Positions 20,766 to 29,153 of a stretch of DNA of 64,000 nucleotides are shown here, in pieces. The number at the start of each line of letters is the position of its first letter. Positions within the stretch are counted from its first letter, which is position 1. The stretch is from assembly GCF_030316895.1 (NCBI RefSeq), contig NZ_JASZYV010000002.1, positions 992,001 through 1,056,000 of the forward strand. The letters are read 5' to 3'. The position numbers were made by a program, and so were the translations under genes. A model generated the notes under the pieces. That model saw nothing but the letters and a program-made list of their open reading frames with translations, was not told the origin of the DNA and searched no databases. This stretch comes from Variovorax dokdonensis. GTDB taxonomy: Bacteria > Pseudomonadota > Gammaproteobacteria > Burkholderiales > Burkholderiaceae_C.

Positions 20766-21182
20766 TCAGGCGTCGGCGATCAAGCTGGCCTTGCGGACAG
20801 CCTCGGCGAGGTTTGAAAGCTGGTCCGCATGCTGGATCGCAAGGCTGCCGAGCGTGCGGCGGCCTTTGGGCGTCAGATGGACTTCAACGGAACGGCGATC
20901 GGTCTGACTGGGTTGCCGGCGCACCAAGTCCAGGTCTTCGCATCGTGAAACCAGAGCCACGACGCCATGCAGCTGCGCCTGCAGGCGCTCGGCCAGCTCG
21001 CTCACCGTGGCCCAGTCTCGCCCCTCGAAGCCTTGGGTGTGAAGCATCAACTGGTACTGCAGTGCTGTCACGCCTTGAACTCGCGCCGCGTCTTCGCTGA
21101 AGCGCAGAAAGCTGCGCAGGTGGTAGCGAAACTCCGACAACGCCTCGAAGCGCTGCTTGTCGCTCATGGGGTCCCCAGACAT
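20766..21182 (-). CDS. MarR-family transcriptional regulator
   Basis: A 138-residue winged-helix protein. The HTH segment WATVSELAERLQAQLHGVVALVSRCEDLDLVRRQPSQTDRRSVEVHLTPKG shows the DRR wing motif of MarR proteins. The ATG at 21182 is used; ATG 21167 has a better purine-rich upstream sequence and may be the real start. It is divergent from tctBA with 280 bases between, so control of that transporter or of itself is plausible but unproven. The ligand cannot be read from sequence. Confidence 0.87.
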   Translation of the reverse strand: MSGDPMSDKQRFEALSEFRYHLRSFLRFSEDAARVQGVTALQYQLMLHTQGFEGRDWATVSELAERLQAQLHGVVALVSRCEDLDLVRRQPSQTDRRSVEVHLTPKGRRTLGSLAIQHADQLSNLAEAVRKASLIADA

Positions 21183-21281
21183 CGCCAAATACCGGTGTTT
21201 TGAAATGTGCGCGCACTGTAACAGTGCGGTCGAAGGCGCAATTTCAGCGCGCTTTCAATCTCTCAGGGATATTACTCACGA

Positions 21282-21307
21282 CATGATGTAAAGTTATTCA
21301 TATCATG
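21282..21307. promoter_or_regulatory. Inverted repeat between marR and tctB
   Basis: CATGAT (21282-21287) and ATCATG (21302-21307) form a perfect 6-bp inverted repeat with a 14-base AT-rich spacer, in the divergent region. It could be an operator for the MarR protein or part of the tct promoter. Confidence 0.4.
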
Positions 21308-21373
21308 AAGTAATCGACTGCGGCCGGCCACTCACTCGATCGGCGTTGGCCCGTACTGATTCCCCCTGGTCAT

Positions 21374-21399
21374 GCCATGCGGTTGCGAAACCGCATGGC
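21374..21399 (+). promoter_or_regulatory. GNRA-capped hairpin in tctBA leader
   Basis: GCCATGCGGTT (21374-21384) pairs perfectly with AACCGCATGGC (21389-21399) around a GCGA tetraloop. It lies 62 bases before the tctB start. No T run follows, so it is not a standard terminator; an mRNA stability or regulatory structure is more likely. Confidence 0.55.
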
Positions 21400-21461
21400 T
21401 TCTGCCGTGCGGGCATATCTCTCTCTTCAATTTTCCCGGGACTAAAAGGACCGCTCATCAG

Positions 21462-21947
21462 ATGAAGATCAAGCGCCAGAAGGACTTCTATTCAGGACTC
21501 ATGTTCGCCATTGCCGGCGCCAGCTTTGCCATTGGTGCCGGCAACTACAACATCGGCAGTGCTGCGCGCATGGGCCCGGGCTACTTTCCGCTGCTGCTCG
21601 GTGGGATCCTGAGCCTTCTGGGACTGGTGGTCGCGGCGCTGTCGCTGCGCTCGTCCGAGGAGCCCAACACCATCGGTTCGATTGCGTGGAAGCCCCTGTT
21701 GCTGGTGATCGGTGCCAACTTGGTCTTCGGCATCCTGCTCGGCGGAATGCCCACCATCGACTTGCCCGCCATGGGCTTGATCGTCGCCATCTATGCGCTC
21801 GTGGTCGTGGCGGCCATGGCGGGAACGAAGTTTTCGCTCAAGTCAGCGCTGGTCCTGGCGACAGTGCTGGCGATTGGCAGCTACCTCACTTTCATCGTTG
21901 GCCTGAGTCTGCAATTCCAGGTCTGGCCCACTTTCATTTCGGGTTGA
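21462..21947 (+). CDS. tctB: Tripartite tricarboxylate transporter small permease TctB
   Basis: TctB is the small membrane subunit of a TTT-family transporter, which takes up citrate-like tricarboxylates and related acids with a periplasmic receptor. The 161-residue product has four predicted membrane helices. The N-terminus (KDFYSGLMFAIAGASFAIGAGNYNIGSAARMGPGYFPLLLGGIL) shows the family MGPGYFP signature. The ATG at 21462 begins the usual N-terminus. tctA follows 15 bases later. No tctC receptor gene is adjacent. Confidence 0.92.
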   Translation: MKIKRQKDFYSGLMFAIAGASFAIGAGNYNIGSAARMGPGYFPLLLGGILSLLGLVVAALSLRSSEEPNTIGSIAWKPLLLVIGANLVFGILLGGMPTIDLPAMGLIVAIYALVVVAAMAGTKFSLKSALVLATVLAIGSYLTFIVGLSLQFQVWPTFISG

Positions 21948-21962
21948 CCCAGGGGTACGACG

Positions 21963-23477
21963 ATGGAACTGTTCCAACACCTGGCGCTCGGTTTCGAGCA
22001 CGCATTCACCATCCAGAACCTGATGTACGCCTTCGTCGGCTGCCTGCTTGGCACGCTGATCGGTGTGCTTCCGGGCATCGGACCCGTGGCAACGATCGCC
22101 ATGCTTCTGCCGGCCACCTACGCACTGCCGCCGGTGGCTGCGCTGATCGCCCTGGCGGGCATCTACTACGGATCGCAATACGGGGGGTCGACCACGGCCA
22201 TCCTGGTCAATCTGCCAGGCGAATCGGCGTCGGTCGTGACAACGCTCGATGGGCACCAGATGGCCAAGCAGGGACGCGGTGGCCCTGCGCTTGCCGCCGC
22301 CGGCCTTGGATCGTTCTTTGCGGGGTGCGTCGGCACCTTGATCCTGGCAGCTTTCGCGCCGCCGCTCACTGAGCTTGCATTCAAGTTCGGGCCGGCTGAG
22401 TATTTCTCGCTGATGGTGCTGGGCCTCATCGGCGCCGTGGTGCTGGCTTCGGGCTCGCTGCTCAAGGCCATCTGCATGATCTTCCTGGGCTTGCTCATCG
22501 GGCTGATCGGCACCGACGTGAATTCGGGCGTTGCCCGCTATTCCTTCGACATTCCCGAATTGACCGACGGCATCAGCTTCATCGCCATCGCGATGGGCAT
22601 CTTCGGCTACGGCGAGATCATCGCCAACCTGTCCAAGCCCGAACAGGAGCGCGACGTCGGCGTGGCGAGCGTGACCCACCTGTGGCCGACAGCACAAGAC
22701 TTCCGCGACATGACCCCCGCAGTCCTGCGCGGGACGGCACTCGGTTGCACGCTGGGCATCCTGCCGGGCGGCGGCTCGCTGCTGTCTTCATTTGCCTCGT
22801 ACACGCTCGAGAAGAAGATGCCCCTGCGAGCTGGCGAGAAGCCCCTGGGAACGGGCAACATCCGAGGCGTTGCCGGGCCGGAGTCGGCCAACAATGCGGG
22901 CGCGCAGACGTCCTTCATCCCGCTGCTGACGCTGGGCATCCCGGGCAACCCGGTCATGGCGCTCATGGTTGGCGCGATGACCATCCACAACATCCAGCCT
23001 GGCCCTCAGGTCATGTCGAGCAACCCCGAGTTGTTCTGGGGCCTCATCGCTTCGATGTGGATCGGCAACCTGATGCTGATCATCCTGAACCTTCCGCTCA
23101 TCAGCATCTGGATCAAGCTGCTGACGATCCCGTACCGGTGGCTGTTTCCCGCGATCGTGCTGTTCTGTGCCATTGGCGTGTACTCGACCAACAACAACAC
23201 TTTCGACGTCTGGATGGTTGGCCTGTTCGGCATCGTCGGCTATATCTTTCACAAGCTCGAATGCGAGCCGGCGCCGCTGCTGCTTGGCCTGATCCTCGGG
23301 CCGATGATGGAAGAGAACCTGCGGCGGGCGCTGCTCCTGTCGCGTGGAGACTGGGGGGTGTTGGTCACCAGGCCGATCTCCGCGGGCCTCTTGATCGGCG
23401 CGGTGCTGCTGCTGATCGTGGTGCTGAGCCCGTCTGTGCGCAGCAAGCGCGAAGAGGCCTTCGTCGAGGCGGATTGA
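21963..23477 (+). CDS. tctA: Tripartite tricarboxylate transporter large permease TctA
   Basis: TctA is the large membrane subunit that moves the substrate with sodium or protons. The 504-residue protein has about 12 membrane helices and both conserved family repeats: GTLIGVLPGIGPVATIAMLLP near the N-terminus, and LGCTLGILPGGGSLLSSFASY mid-protein. YYGSQYGGSTTAILVNLPGE is also typical. It follows tctB in one operon and is closed by a strong hairpin at 23521-23557. The substrate cannot be fixed; many TctA proteins pair with orphan Bug-type receptors encoded elsewhere. Confidence 0.95.
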   Translation: MELFQHLALGFEHAFTIQNLMYAFVGCLLGTLIGVLPGIGPVATIAMLLPATYALPPVAALIALAGIYYGSQYGGSTTAILVNLPGESASVVTTLDGHQMAKQGRGGPALAAAGLGSFFAGCVGTLILAAFAPPLTELAFKFGPAEYFSLMVLGLIGAVVLASGSLLKAICMIFLGLLIGLIGTDVNSGVARYSFDIPELTDGISFIAIAMGIFGYGEIIANLSKPEQERDVGVASVTHLWPTAQDFRDMTPAVLRGTALGCTLGILPGGGSLLSSFASYTLEKKMPLRAGEKPLGTGNIRGVAGPESANNAGAQTSFIPLLTLGIPGNPVMALMVGAMTIHNIQPGPQVMSSNPELFWGLIASMWIGNLMLIILNLPLISIWIKLLTIPYRWLFPAIVLFCAIGVYSTNNNTFDVWMVGLFGIVGYIFHKLECEPAPLLLGLILGPMMEENLRRALLLSRGDWGVLVTRPISAGLLIGAVLLLIVVLSPSVRSKREEAFVEAD

Positions 23478-23520
23478 CCAACTGGTGGCGCGCGGCGGGA
23501 GTCGCGCGTCACCCCAAAAG

Positions 23521-23557
23521 AAAAGCCAGGCCATCGCGAACCGAGGGCCTGGCTTTT
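23521..23557. terminator. Bidirectional terminator between tctA and tRNA-Ala
   Basis: AAAAGCCAGGCC (23521-23532) pairs perfectly with GGCCTGGCTTTT (23546-23557), giving an A-tract/T-tract flanked stem that can stop transcripts from both the tctBA side and the tRNA-Ala side. Confidence 0.88.
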
Positions 23558-23564
23558 GGGACTT

Positions 23565-23640
<76 letters not shown>

Positions 23641-23724
23641 AACGCAGATCGCAAGTCTAGCGTGAAAGCCCGCGATCGGCACATCGGCGTCGCGGCCCCC
23701 GCTGACCATGCCATCATCGCCGGC

Positions 23725-24621
23725 ATGGATTCACACAAGAAGACTTCGAGCAAGCCCCGGCTGAAGGATCCCGACTGGCTGGAGCGCATGTACAACAACC
23801 GCGCCCTGGTGCCTGACTTCGGCGACTACTTCGAGCGCTGGACCCTGCAGTCCGAGAAAGTGCGCGCCACGCAAACCTGCAGCATCGATCTTCCCTTCGG
23901 CGATGGCGAGGGCGAGAAGCTCGATGTGTTTCCCACCGACGCCGCGGGCGCGCCAGTGCTGGTGTTCATCCACGGTGGCTACTGGCGCTCGCTGGACAAG
24001 AGCCAGCATTCTTTCATTGCCCCTGCATTCACAAGCCGAAAGGTGTGCGTGGTGGTCCCGAACTACGCTCTGTGCCCAGGCAGTGAACAGGCGCCTGTTT
24101 CGATCTCGCACATCGCGCTGCAGATGACCCGCGCGCTGGCCTGGACCTGGCGCCATATCTCCGCCTACGGCGGCGATCCGCGCCGGATCACAGTGGCGGG
24201 CCACTCCGCGGGCGGCCATCTGGCGGCCATGTTGCTCGGCTGCGACTGGTCGCGCGTTGCACCCGACCTGCCGCCTGATCTGGCGCGCAATGCGTTGTCG
24301 GTATCGGGTCTGTTCGATCTGGAACCGTTGCGGCGAGCGCCGTCGTTCCAGCAGTCGCTCAAGCTGACGCCCGACGAGGTGCGACTCGTGAGCCCGGCGA
24401 TGTGGCCCCGGCCTCAACGCGGCCAGCTCTACGCTGTGGTCGGTGGTGACGAAAGCCCGGAGTTCCTGCGCCAGAACAAGCTGATCAGGAAGGCGTGGGG
24501 CAAGGCGACCGTTCCCGTGTGCGAAGCCGTACCCGGCATGCAGCACTTCAGCGTGCTCGATGCGCTGGCCGAACCCGGCCATTCGCTGAATCAACAGGCG
24601 TTTCAACTGCTGCAAGCCTGA
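23725..24621 (+). CDS. Alpha/beta hydrolase, kynurenine formamidase (arylformamidase)-like
   Basis: A 298-residue esterase/amidase of the alpha/beta hydrolase fold. The oxyanion-hole motif HGGYW (from about residue 84) and the nucleophile elbow GHSAGG are both present; a late acidic residue and the histidine in GMQHFSVLD complete the triad. The HGGYW form and N-terminal segment (DWLERMYNNRALVPDFGDYFERW) resemble arylformamidases that hydrolyse N-formylkynurenine. No kynA or kynU is adjacent, so a role in tryptophan breakdown is not supported by context. The ATG at 23725 gives the normal N-terminus. It converges on guaC. Confidence 0.82.
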   Translation: MDSHKKTSSKPRLKDPDWLERMYNNRALVPDFGDYFERWTLQSEKVRATQTCSIDLPFGDGEGEKLDVFPTDAAGAPVLVFIHGGYWRSLDKSQHSFIAPAFTSRKVCVVVPNYALCPGSEQAPVSISHIALQMTRALAWTWRHISAYGGDPRRITVAGHSAGGHLAAMLLGCDWSRVAPDLPPDLARNALSVSGLFDLEPLRRAPSFQQSLKLTPDEVRLVSPAMWPRPQRGQLYAVVGGDESPEFLRQNKLIRKAWGKATVPVCEAVPGMQHFSVLDALAEPGHSLNQQAFQLLQA

Positions 24622-24629
24622 AAAGCGAA

Positions 24630-24651
24630 ATGGCCGCCCTGGGGCGGCCAT
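24630..24651. terminator. Hairpin between hydrolase gene and guaC
   Basis: ATGGCCGCCC (24630-24639) and GGGCGGCCAT (24642-24651) form a perfect inverted repeat between two converging genes. It has an A-rich left flank but only a weak T tract on the right, so termination is more likely for the minus-strand guaC transcript. Confidence 0.5.
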
Positions 24652-24698
24652 GTTCTGCGGGCATTTGCGAGGCCATCGATGCGCGATGGCTCGGCCAG

Positions 24699-25676
24699 TT
24701 ACATCAGCAAATGCTCGCCTGCGTTGTCGCCGCCCAGCGTCACGTAGTTGACCTTGCGGATGTCCATCAGCTTGCGGCCGCCCGCGTAGCTGATTGAGCT
24801 TTGCACGTCCTGCTCCATTTCGATGAGCGTATTGGCCAGCTTGCCCTTGATCGGCTCGAGGATGCGCTTGCCTTCCACGTGCTTGTATTCGCCCTTGTTG
24901 AAGTCGCTCGCCGAGCCGTAGTACTCCTTGTAGAGCATCCCGTCGACCTCGACCGTCTTGCCGGGCGATTCCTCATGCCCGGCAAACAAGGAGCCGATCA
25001 TGACCATCGATGCGCCGAAGCGGATGCTCTTGGCAATGTCGCCGTGGTCGCGGATGCCGCCGTCGGCAATGATGGGCTTGGTGGCCACGCGTGCGCACCA
25101 CTTGAGCGCCGACAGCTGCCAGCCGCCTGTGCCGAAGCCGGTCTTGAGCTTGGTGATGCAGACCTTGCCCGGACCGATGCCCACCTTCGTGGCGTCGGCT
25201 CCCCAGTTTTCGAGGTCGATCACGGCCTCGGGCGTCCCGACGTTGCCGGCAATGACGAAGGACTTCGGCAGCTTCTGCTTCAGGTAGCCGATCATGTTCT
25301 TCACGCTGTCCGCATGGCCGTGCGCGATGTCGATGGTGATGTATTCGGGCACCAGGCCTTGCTCGACCAGTTGGTCGACGGTCTCGTAGTCGGCCTTCTT
25401 CACACCCAGCGAGATCGAGGCGAAAACGCCTTGGGCATGCATGTCCTTGACGAACTTGACGTTGTCGAGGTCGAAGCGGTGCATGACGTAGAAGTAGCCG
25501 TTCTTGGCCAGCCACGTGCAGATGGTCTCGTCGACCACCGTCTTCATGTTGGCCGGAACGACCGGGATGCGGAAGCTGCGCCCGCCCAGCTCGACGCTGG
25601 CGTCGCATTCGGAGCGGCTTTCCACGCGGCACTTGCGGGGAAGCAGGAGGATGTTGTCGTAGTCGAAGATTTGCAT
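24699..25676 (-). CDS. guaC: GMP reductase
   Basis: GMP reductase converts GMP to IMP with NADPH and links guanine to adenine nucleotides. The 325-residue protein is of the IMPDH/GMPR fold: start [14 protein letters not shown], catalytic loop [17 protein letters not shown] with the active cysteine, and the [19 protein letters not shown] phosphate-binding segment. It lacks the CBS domains of IMP dehydrogenase. The length and the LPRKC start resemble the GuaC2-like branch. The ATG at 25676 is used; the frame is open two codons upstream from a TTG. Its leader carries a terminator-like hairpin (25802-25834). Confidence 0.93.
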   Translation of the reverse strand: MQIFDYDNILLLPRKCRVESRSECDASVELGGRSFRIPVVPANMKTVVDETICTWLAKNGYFYVMHRFDLDNVKFVKDMHAQGVFASISLGVKKADYETVDQLVEQGLVPEYITIDIAHGHADSVKNMIGYLKQKLPKSFVIAGNVGTPEAVIDLENWGADATKVGIGPGKVCITKLKTGFGTGGWQLSALKWCARVATKPIIADGGIRDHGDIAKSIRFGASMVMIGSLFAGHEESPGKTVEVDGMLYKEYYGSASDFNKGEYKHVEGKRILEPIKGKLANTLIEMEQDVQSSISYAGGRKLMDIRKVNYVTLGGDNAGEHLLM

Positions 25677-25801
25677 GGCCAAGTCCTATGAAAGGATGTC
25701 GAAAAAGCACAAACGGATGAGCGCTTGGCTTGGCCGGTCTTCTTGTGGCGGCTGGAGCGAATTCGCGGGACGCGACGAGTAGCACCCGGACGATTCGGCC
25801 A

Positions 25802-25834
25802 CAAAAAACCGGGCGCAAGAAACTTGGGCCCGGT
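25802..25834 (-). promoter_or_regulatory. Terminator-like hairpin in guaC leader
   Basis: On the minus strand ACCGGGC/GCCCGGT arms (25834-25828 and 25814-25808) are followed by a TTTTTT run (25807-25802). A TAGAAT -10-like box lies just upstream (25845-25840). The hairpin is 126 bases before the guaC start and could be an attenuator. Confidence 0.45.
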
Positions 25835-25906
25835 GATTGATTCTACGCCATCACGCCCCTTGCTGCTGCCTGGGGAATTTGTATAGGGCGCATACGCGGT
25901 GCTTTC

Positions 25907-25912
25907 TACAAT
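25907..25912 (+). promoter_or_regulatory. Putative -10 element of uvrD
   Basis: TACAAT ends 7 bases before the uvrD ATG, so a transcript from it would start at or next to the start codon. No good -35 box is visible. Confidence 0.4.
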
Positions 25913-25919
25913 CGAGAGA

Positions 25920-28310
25920 ATGTCCCTCGAACTTCCGGCGGTTGCCGCTTATTCCCCGCTGCTCGCGAACCTCAACCCCGAACAGCGTGCCGCCGTTACC
26001 TTGCCCGAGGGCCACGCGCTGATCCTTGCGGGCGCAGGGTCGGGCAAGACGCGCGTGTTGACGACCCGGATTGCGTGGTTGCTGCAGACCGGGCAGGTGA
26101 GCCCGGGAGGGATCCTTGCTGTGACCTTTACCAACAAGGCCGCCAAGGAGATGCTCACGCGCCTGTCCGCCATGCTGCCGATCAACGTGCGCGGCATGTG
26201 GATCGGCACCTTCCACGGCCTGTGCAACCGCTTCCTGCGCGCGCACTGGAAGCTGGCCGGCTTGCCCGCCACGTTCCAGATCCTGGATACGCAAGACCAG
26301 TTGTCGGCCATCAAGCGGCTGATGAAGCAACACAACGTCGACGACGAACGCTTCCCTGCCAAGGAGACCCAGTGGTTCATCGCCGGCGCCAAGGAAGATG
26401 GCCTGCGACCGCGTGACGTCGAGATTCGCCGCGATGACGACCGCAAGCGTGTGGAGCTGTATCAGCTGTATGAGGAGCAGTGCCAGCGCGAAGGCGTGGT
26501 CGACTTCGGCGAACTCATGCTGCGCAGCTACGAATTGCTTCGCGACAACGATGCTGTGCGCGAGCACTACCAGCGGCGCTTCCGGCATCTGCTGGTCGAC
26601 GAGTTCCAGGACACCAACCGCCTGCAATACGCCTGGCTCAAGATGCTGGCCGGCAACACGGTTGATGGGCGCTTCGTCCCGGGCGGCAACAGCGTCCTGG
26701 CGGTGGGCGACGACGACCAGAGCATCTACGCCTTTCGCGGCGCACGCGTGGGCAACATGGCCGACTTCGTGCGCGAGTTCCACGTCGACCACCAGATCAA
26801 GCTGGAGCAGAACTACCGCAGCTTCAGCAACATCCTGGACTCGGCCAATCACCTCATCGACCACAACACGCAGCGACTGGGCAAGAACCTGCGAACCGAC
26901 CAGGGGCCGGGCGAGCCGGTTCGCGTCTACGAGTCGCCGACCGATTTCGCCGAGGCGCAGTGGGTGGTCGAGGAAATGCGGCAACTCGTGCGAGAAAACG
27001 GCATCGAGCGCAAGGAGATTGCGGTGCTCTATCGCAGCAACGCGCAGAGCCGGGTACTCGAGACCGCGCTTTTCAATGCCGGCGTGCCGTATCGCGTGTA
27101 TGGCGGCCTGCGCTTCTTCGAGCGTGCCGAGATCAAGCATGCGCTGGCCTACCTGCGCCTGCTCGAGAACAAGGAAGACGACACGAGCTTTCTGCGCGTG
27201 GTCAACTTCCCGCCGCGGGGCATCGGCGCGCGAACGATCGAGCAGCTTCAGGATGCGGCGCGCAGCGCGGGCACGTCGCTGCATGCGGCGGTTGGCGCGG
27301 TGAGCGGCAAGGCCGGCGCCAACCTGGCCGCCTTCGTTGCACGTCTGGATGTTCTGCGAGAGCAGACGCAAGGCATCAGCCTGCGCGAGATCATCGAATT
27401 GGTGCTGCAGCACAGCGGCCTGGTCGAGCACTACCGCGCGGAGCGCGAAGGCGCCGATCGGGTCGAGAACCTGGAGGAACTGGTCAATGCGGCCGAGAGC
27501 TTCGTGACCCAGGAAGGCTTCGGCCGCGATGCCGTGGCGCTGCCGGTCGACGAACTGCGGCAGTCCGCGGCCAGCCAGGGCATCGATACCAGCCAGCCGC
27601 TCATCGACGAGGCGCTGGTGGCGCCAGACGCCGAGACGGGCGAGACGCTCAGCCCGCTGGCGGCATTCCTGACCCACGCCGCCCTGGAATCAGGCGACAA
27701 CCAGGCGCAGCCCGGCCAGGACGCGGTGCAACTCATGACGGTGCACGCTGCCAAGGGCCTGGAATTCGACTGCGTCTTCATCACCGGACTGGAGGACGGC
27801 ATCTTCCCGCACGAGAACTCGATGAGTGACCGTGAAAGCCTGGAGGAAGAGCGCCGCCTGATGTACGTGGCCATCACGCGGGCTCGCCAGCGCCTGTACC
27901 TGACCCATTCGCAGACTCGGCTCCTGCATGGCAAGACGCGCTACAACCTTCGCAGCCGCTTCTTCGAGGAGTTGCCTGAAAGCGCGCTCAAGTGGCTCAC
28001 GCCTGCGCGCGCTGGCTTTGGCGCCGGATCGTCTTCCTACGAGCGGTCAAGCTGGGGCGGCCAACGCGCCGGTGGCGCAGGAGGCTGGAACTACGACCGC
28101 GACAGCCTGGCCGGGGCGCCGGTGCCACCGCAGAAAGCGGCTCCCGCACATGGCCTGCGCTCAGGCATGCAGGTGTTTCACAACAAGTTTGGCGAAGGCA
28201 CGGTGCTGGCGCTGGAGGGCACCGGAGACGACGCCAGAGCCCAGGTCAAGTTCGGACGCCACGGCGTCAAGTGGCTGGCTTTGGCCGTGGCGAAGCTGAC
28301 GCCGATCTGA
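25920..28310 (+). CDS. uvrD: DNA helicase II, UvrD/PcrA/Rep family
   Basis: A 796-residue superfamily 1A 3'-5' helicase for nucleotide excision and mismatch repair. Motifs in order: Q motif LNPEQRAAVTLP, Walker A AGAGSGKT, motif Ia (AVTFTNKAAKEM), motif II LLVDEFQDTN, motif III (GDDDQSIYAFRGA), motif IV, motif V (MTVHAAKGLEFDCVFITGLEDGIFPH), motif VI (VAITRARQRLYLTH), then a C-terminal Tudor-like RNA-polymerase-binding domain (HNKFGEGTVLALEG). Full length. The ATG at 25920 fits the family N-terminus; there is no proper ribosome-binding site. It converges on a membrane-protein gene 21 bases away. Confidence 0.95.
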   Translation: MSLELPAVAAYSPLLANLNPEQRAAVTLPEGHALILAGAGSGKTRVLTTRIAWLLQTGQVSPGGILAVTFTNKAAKEMLTRLSAMLPINVRGMWIGTFHGLCNRFLRAHWKLAGLPATFQILDTQDQLSAIKRLMKQHNVDDERFPAKETQWFIAGAKEDGLRPRDVEIRRDDDRKRVELYQLYEEQCQREGVVDFGELMLRSYELLRDNDAVREHYQRRFRHLLVDEFQDTNRLQYAWLKMLAGNTVDGRFVPGGNSVLAVGDDDQSIYAFRGARVGNMADFVREFHVDHQIKLEQNYRSFSNILDSANHLIDHNTQRLGKNLRTDQGPGEPVRVYESPTDFAEAQWVVEEMRQLVRENGIERKEIAVLYRSNAQSRVLETALFNAGVPYRVYGGLRFFERAEIKHALAYLRLLENKEDDTSFLRVVNFPPRGIGARTIEQLQDAARSAGTSLHAAVGAVSGKAGANLAAFVARLDVLREQTQGISLREIIELVLQHSGLVEHYRAEREGADRVENLEELVNAAESFVTQEGFGRDAVALPVDELRQSAASQGIDTSQPLIDEALVAPDAETGETLSPLAAFLTHAALESGDNQAQPGQDAVQLMTVHAAKGLEFDCVFITGLEDGIFPHENSMSDRESLEEERRLMYVAITRARQRLYLTHSQTRLLHGKTRYNLRSRFFEELPESALKWLTPARAGFGAGSSSYERSSWGGQRAGGAGGWNYDRDSLAGAPVPPQKAAPAHGLRSGMQVFHNKFGEGTVLALEGTGDDARAQVKFGRHGVKWLALAVAKLTPI

Positions 28311-28331
28311 TGCTGCCGGGGCGGCGCGCCG

Positions 28332-29126
28332 CTATTCGGAGAAGCTGTCGCGGAAGGTGAACCAGACCGAGCTGAAGAACATCGCGGCCAGAACCAGCGC
28401 GCCGCCGATCATCAGCACGCTGCCCATCGCCGTGGCGCCGCCTGCCATGGCGCCCACGGCCATCAAGAGGCCAGTCAGGAGGCTGATCACGATGCCCGCG
28501 CCGATGAACACGCCAAACCAGACGATGCCGAATACCGTCAACGCTCCGAAATTGCGAAAGCAGGCCACCAGGCTGAAGAAGATGCTCTTGACCGGGGGCA
28601 CGCCGTGCCAGTGCAGCAGCGCCGGCGCATGCCAGAAGGCCAGCGACAGTGGCAGGTAAAGCGCCATGGCGATCCACACCGCCATCCGGAAGCTGTCCTG
28701 CTGCGCGATCTCCTGCGTGAGCTCGCCGCCGAACAGGTAGATGGATGCAAACTGCCCGCCGTCGGCCAGCGCGGACACGGCCATGACCGCCAGGAAGCCC
28801 ACGGCATAGATGACGCCCAGCACCGCCAGGGGCTTGAGGTCGCGACGCACGGCGTTCAAGGCTGCCATGAACACACTGCCCGCGGGCGGCCTGCCCGGCG
28901 CTGCGCTGGCCGCAGCGGCAGTGGCGGCCAGCAGGGCCAGCGTCATGGTGGGGAGCAAGGCCAACGCCACCGCGCTGCCGACAAACGGCAACTGCGAGGC
29001 GATCGACATGATGGCCATGAAGAAGAAGAACAACGAGATGAACGCCAGCGGCTGGCGCCAGAACGTGGACAGGCCTTGGCGCACCCAGAGGATGCCCGTG
29101 CGGGCGGAGACGATTTGCAGTTTCAT
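28332..29126 (-). CDS. BPSS1780-family membrane protein
   Basis: A 264-residue polytopic inner-membrane protein with about six membrane helices, starting MKLQIVSARTGILWVRQGLSTFWRQPLAFISLFFFFMAI. This N-terminus and the WFTF C-terminal end match the BPSS1780-type family widespread in Burkholderiales; no function is assigned. It precedes thrB by 28 bases on the same strand as thrB and the DUF2782 gene, but downstream of them, so it is probably the last gene of that operon. No catalytic motif is seen. Confidence 0.75.
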   Translation of the reverse strand: MKLQIVSARTGILWVRQGLSTFWRQPLAFISLFFFFMAIMSIASQLPFVGSAVALALLPTMTLALLAATAAAASAAPGRPPAGSVFMAALNAVRRDLKPLAVLGVIYAVGFLAVMAVSALADGGQFASIYLFGGELTQEIAQQDSFRMAVWIAMALYLPLSLAFWHAPALLHWHGVPPVKSIFFSLVACFRNFGALTVFGIVWFGVFIGAGIVISLLTGLLMAVGAMAGGATAMGSVLMIGGALVLAAMFFSSVWFTFRDSFSE

Positions 29127-29153
29127 GGAATCTGACCCCGCGGCACCGGGGGC

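Noticed and set aside
25677-25919. Guanine or PRPP riboswitch before guaC
   Set aside because: Only a simple hairpin with T run is seen; no recognisable aptamer core.
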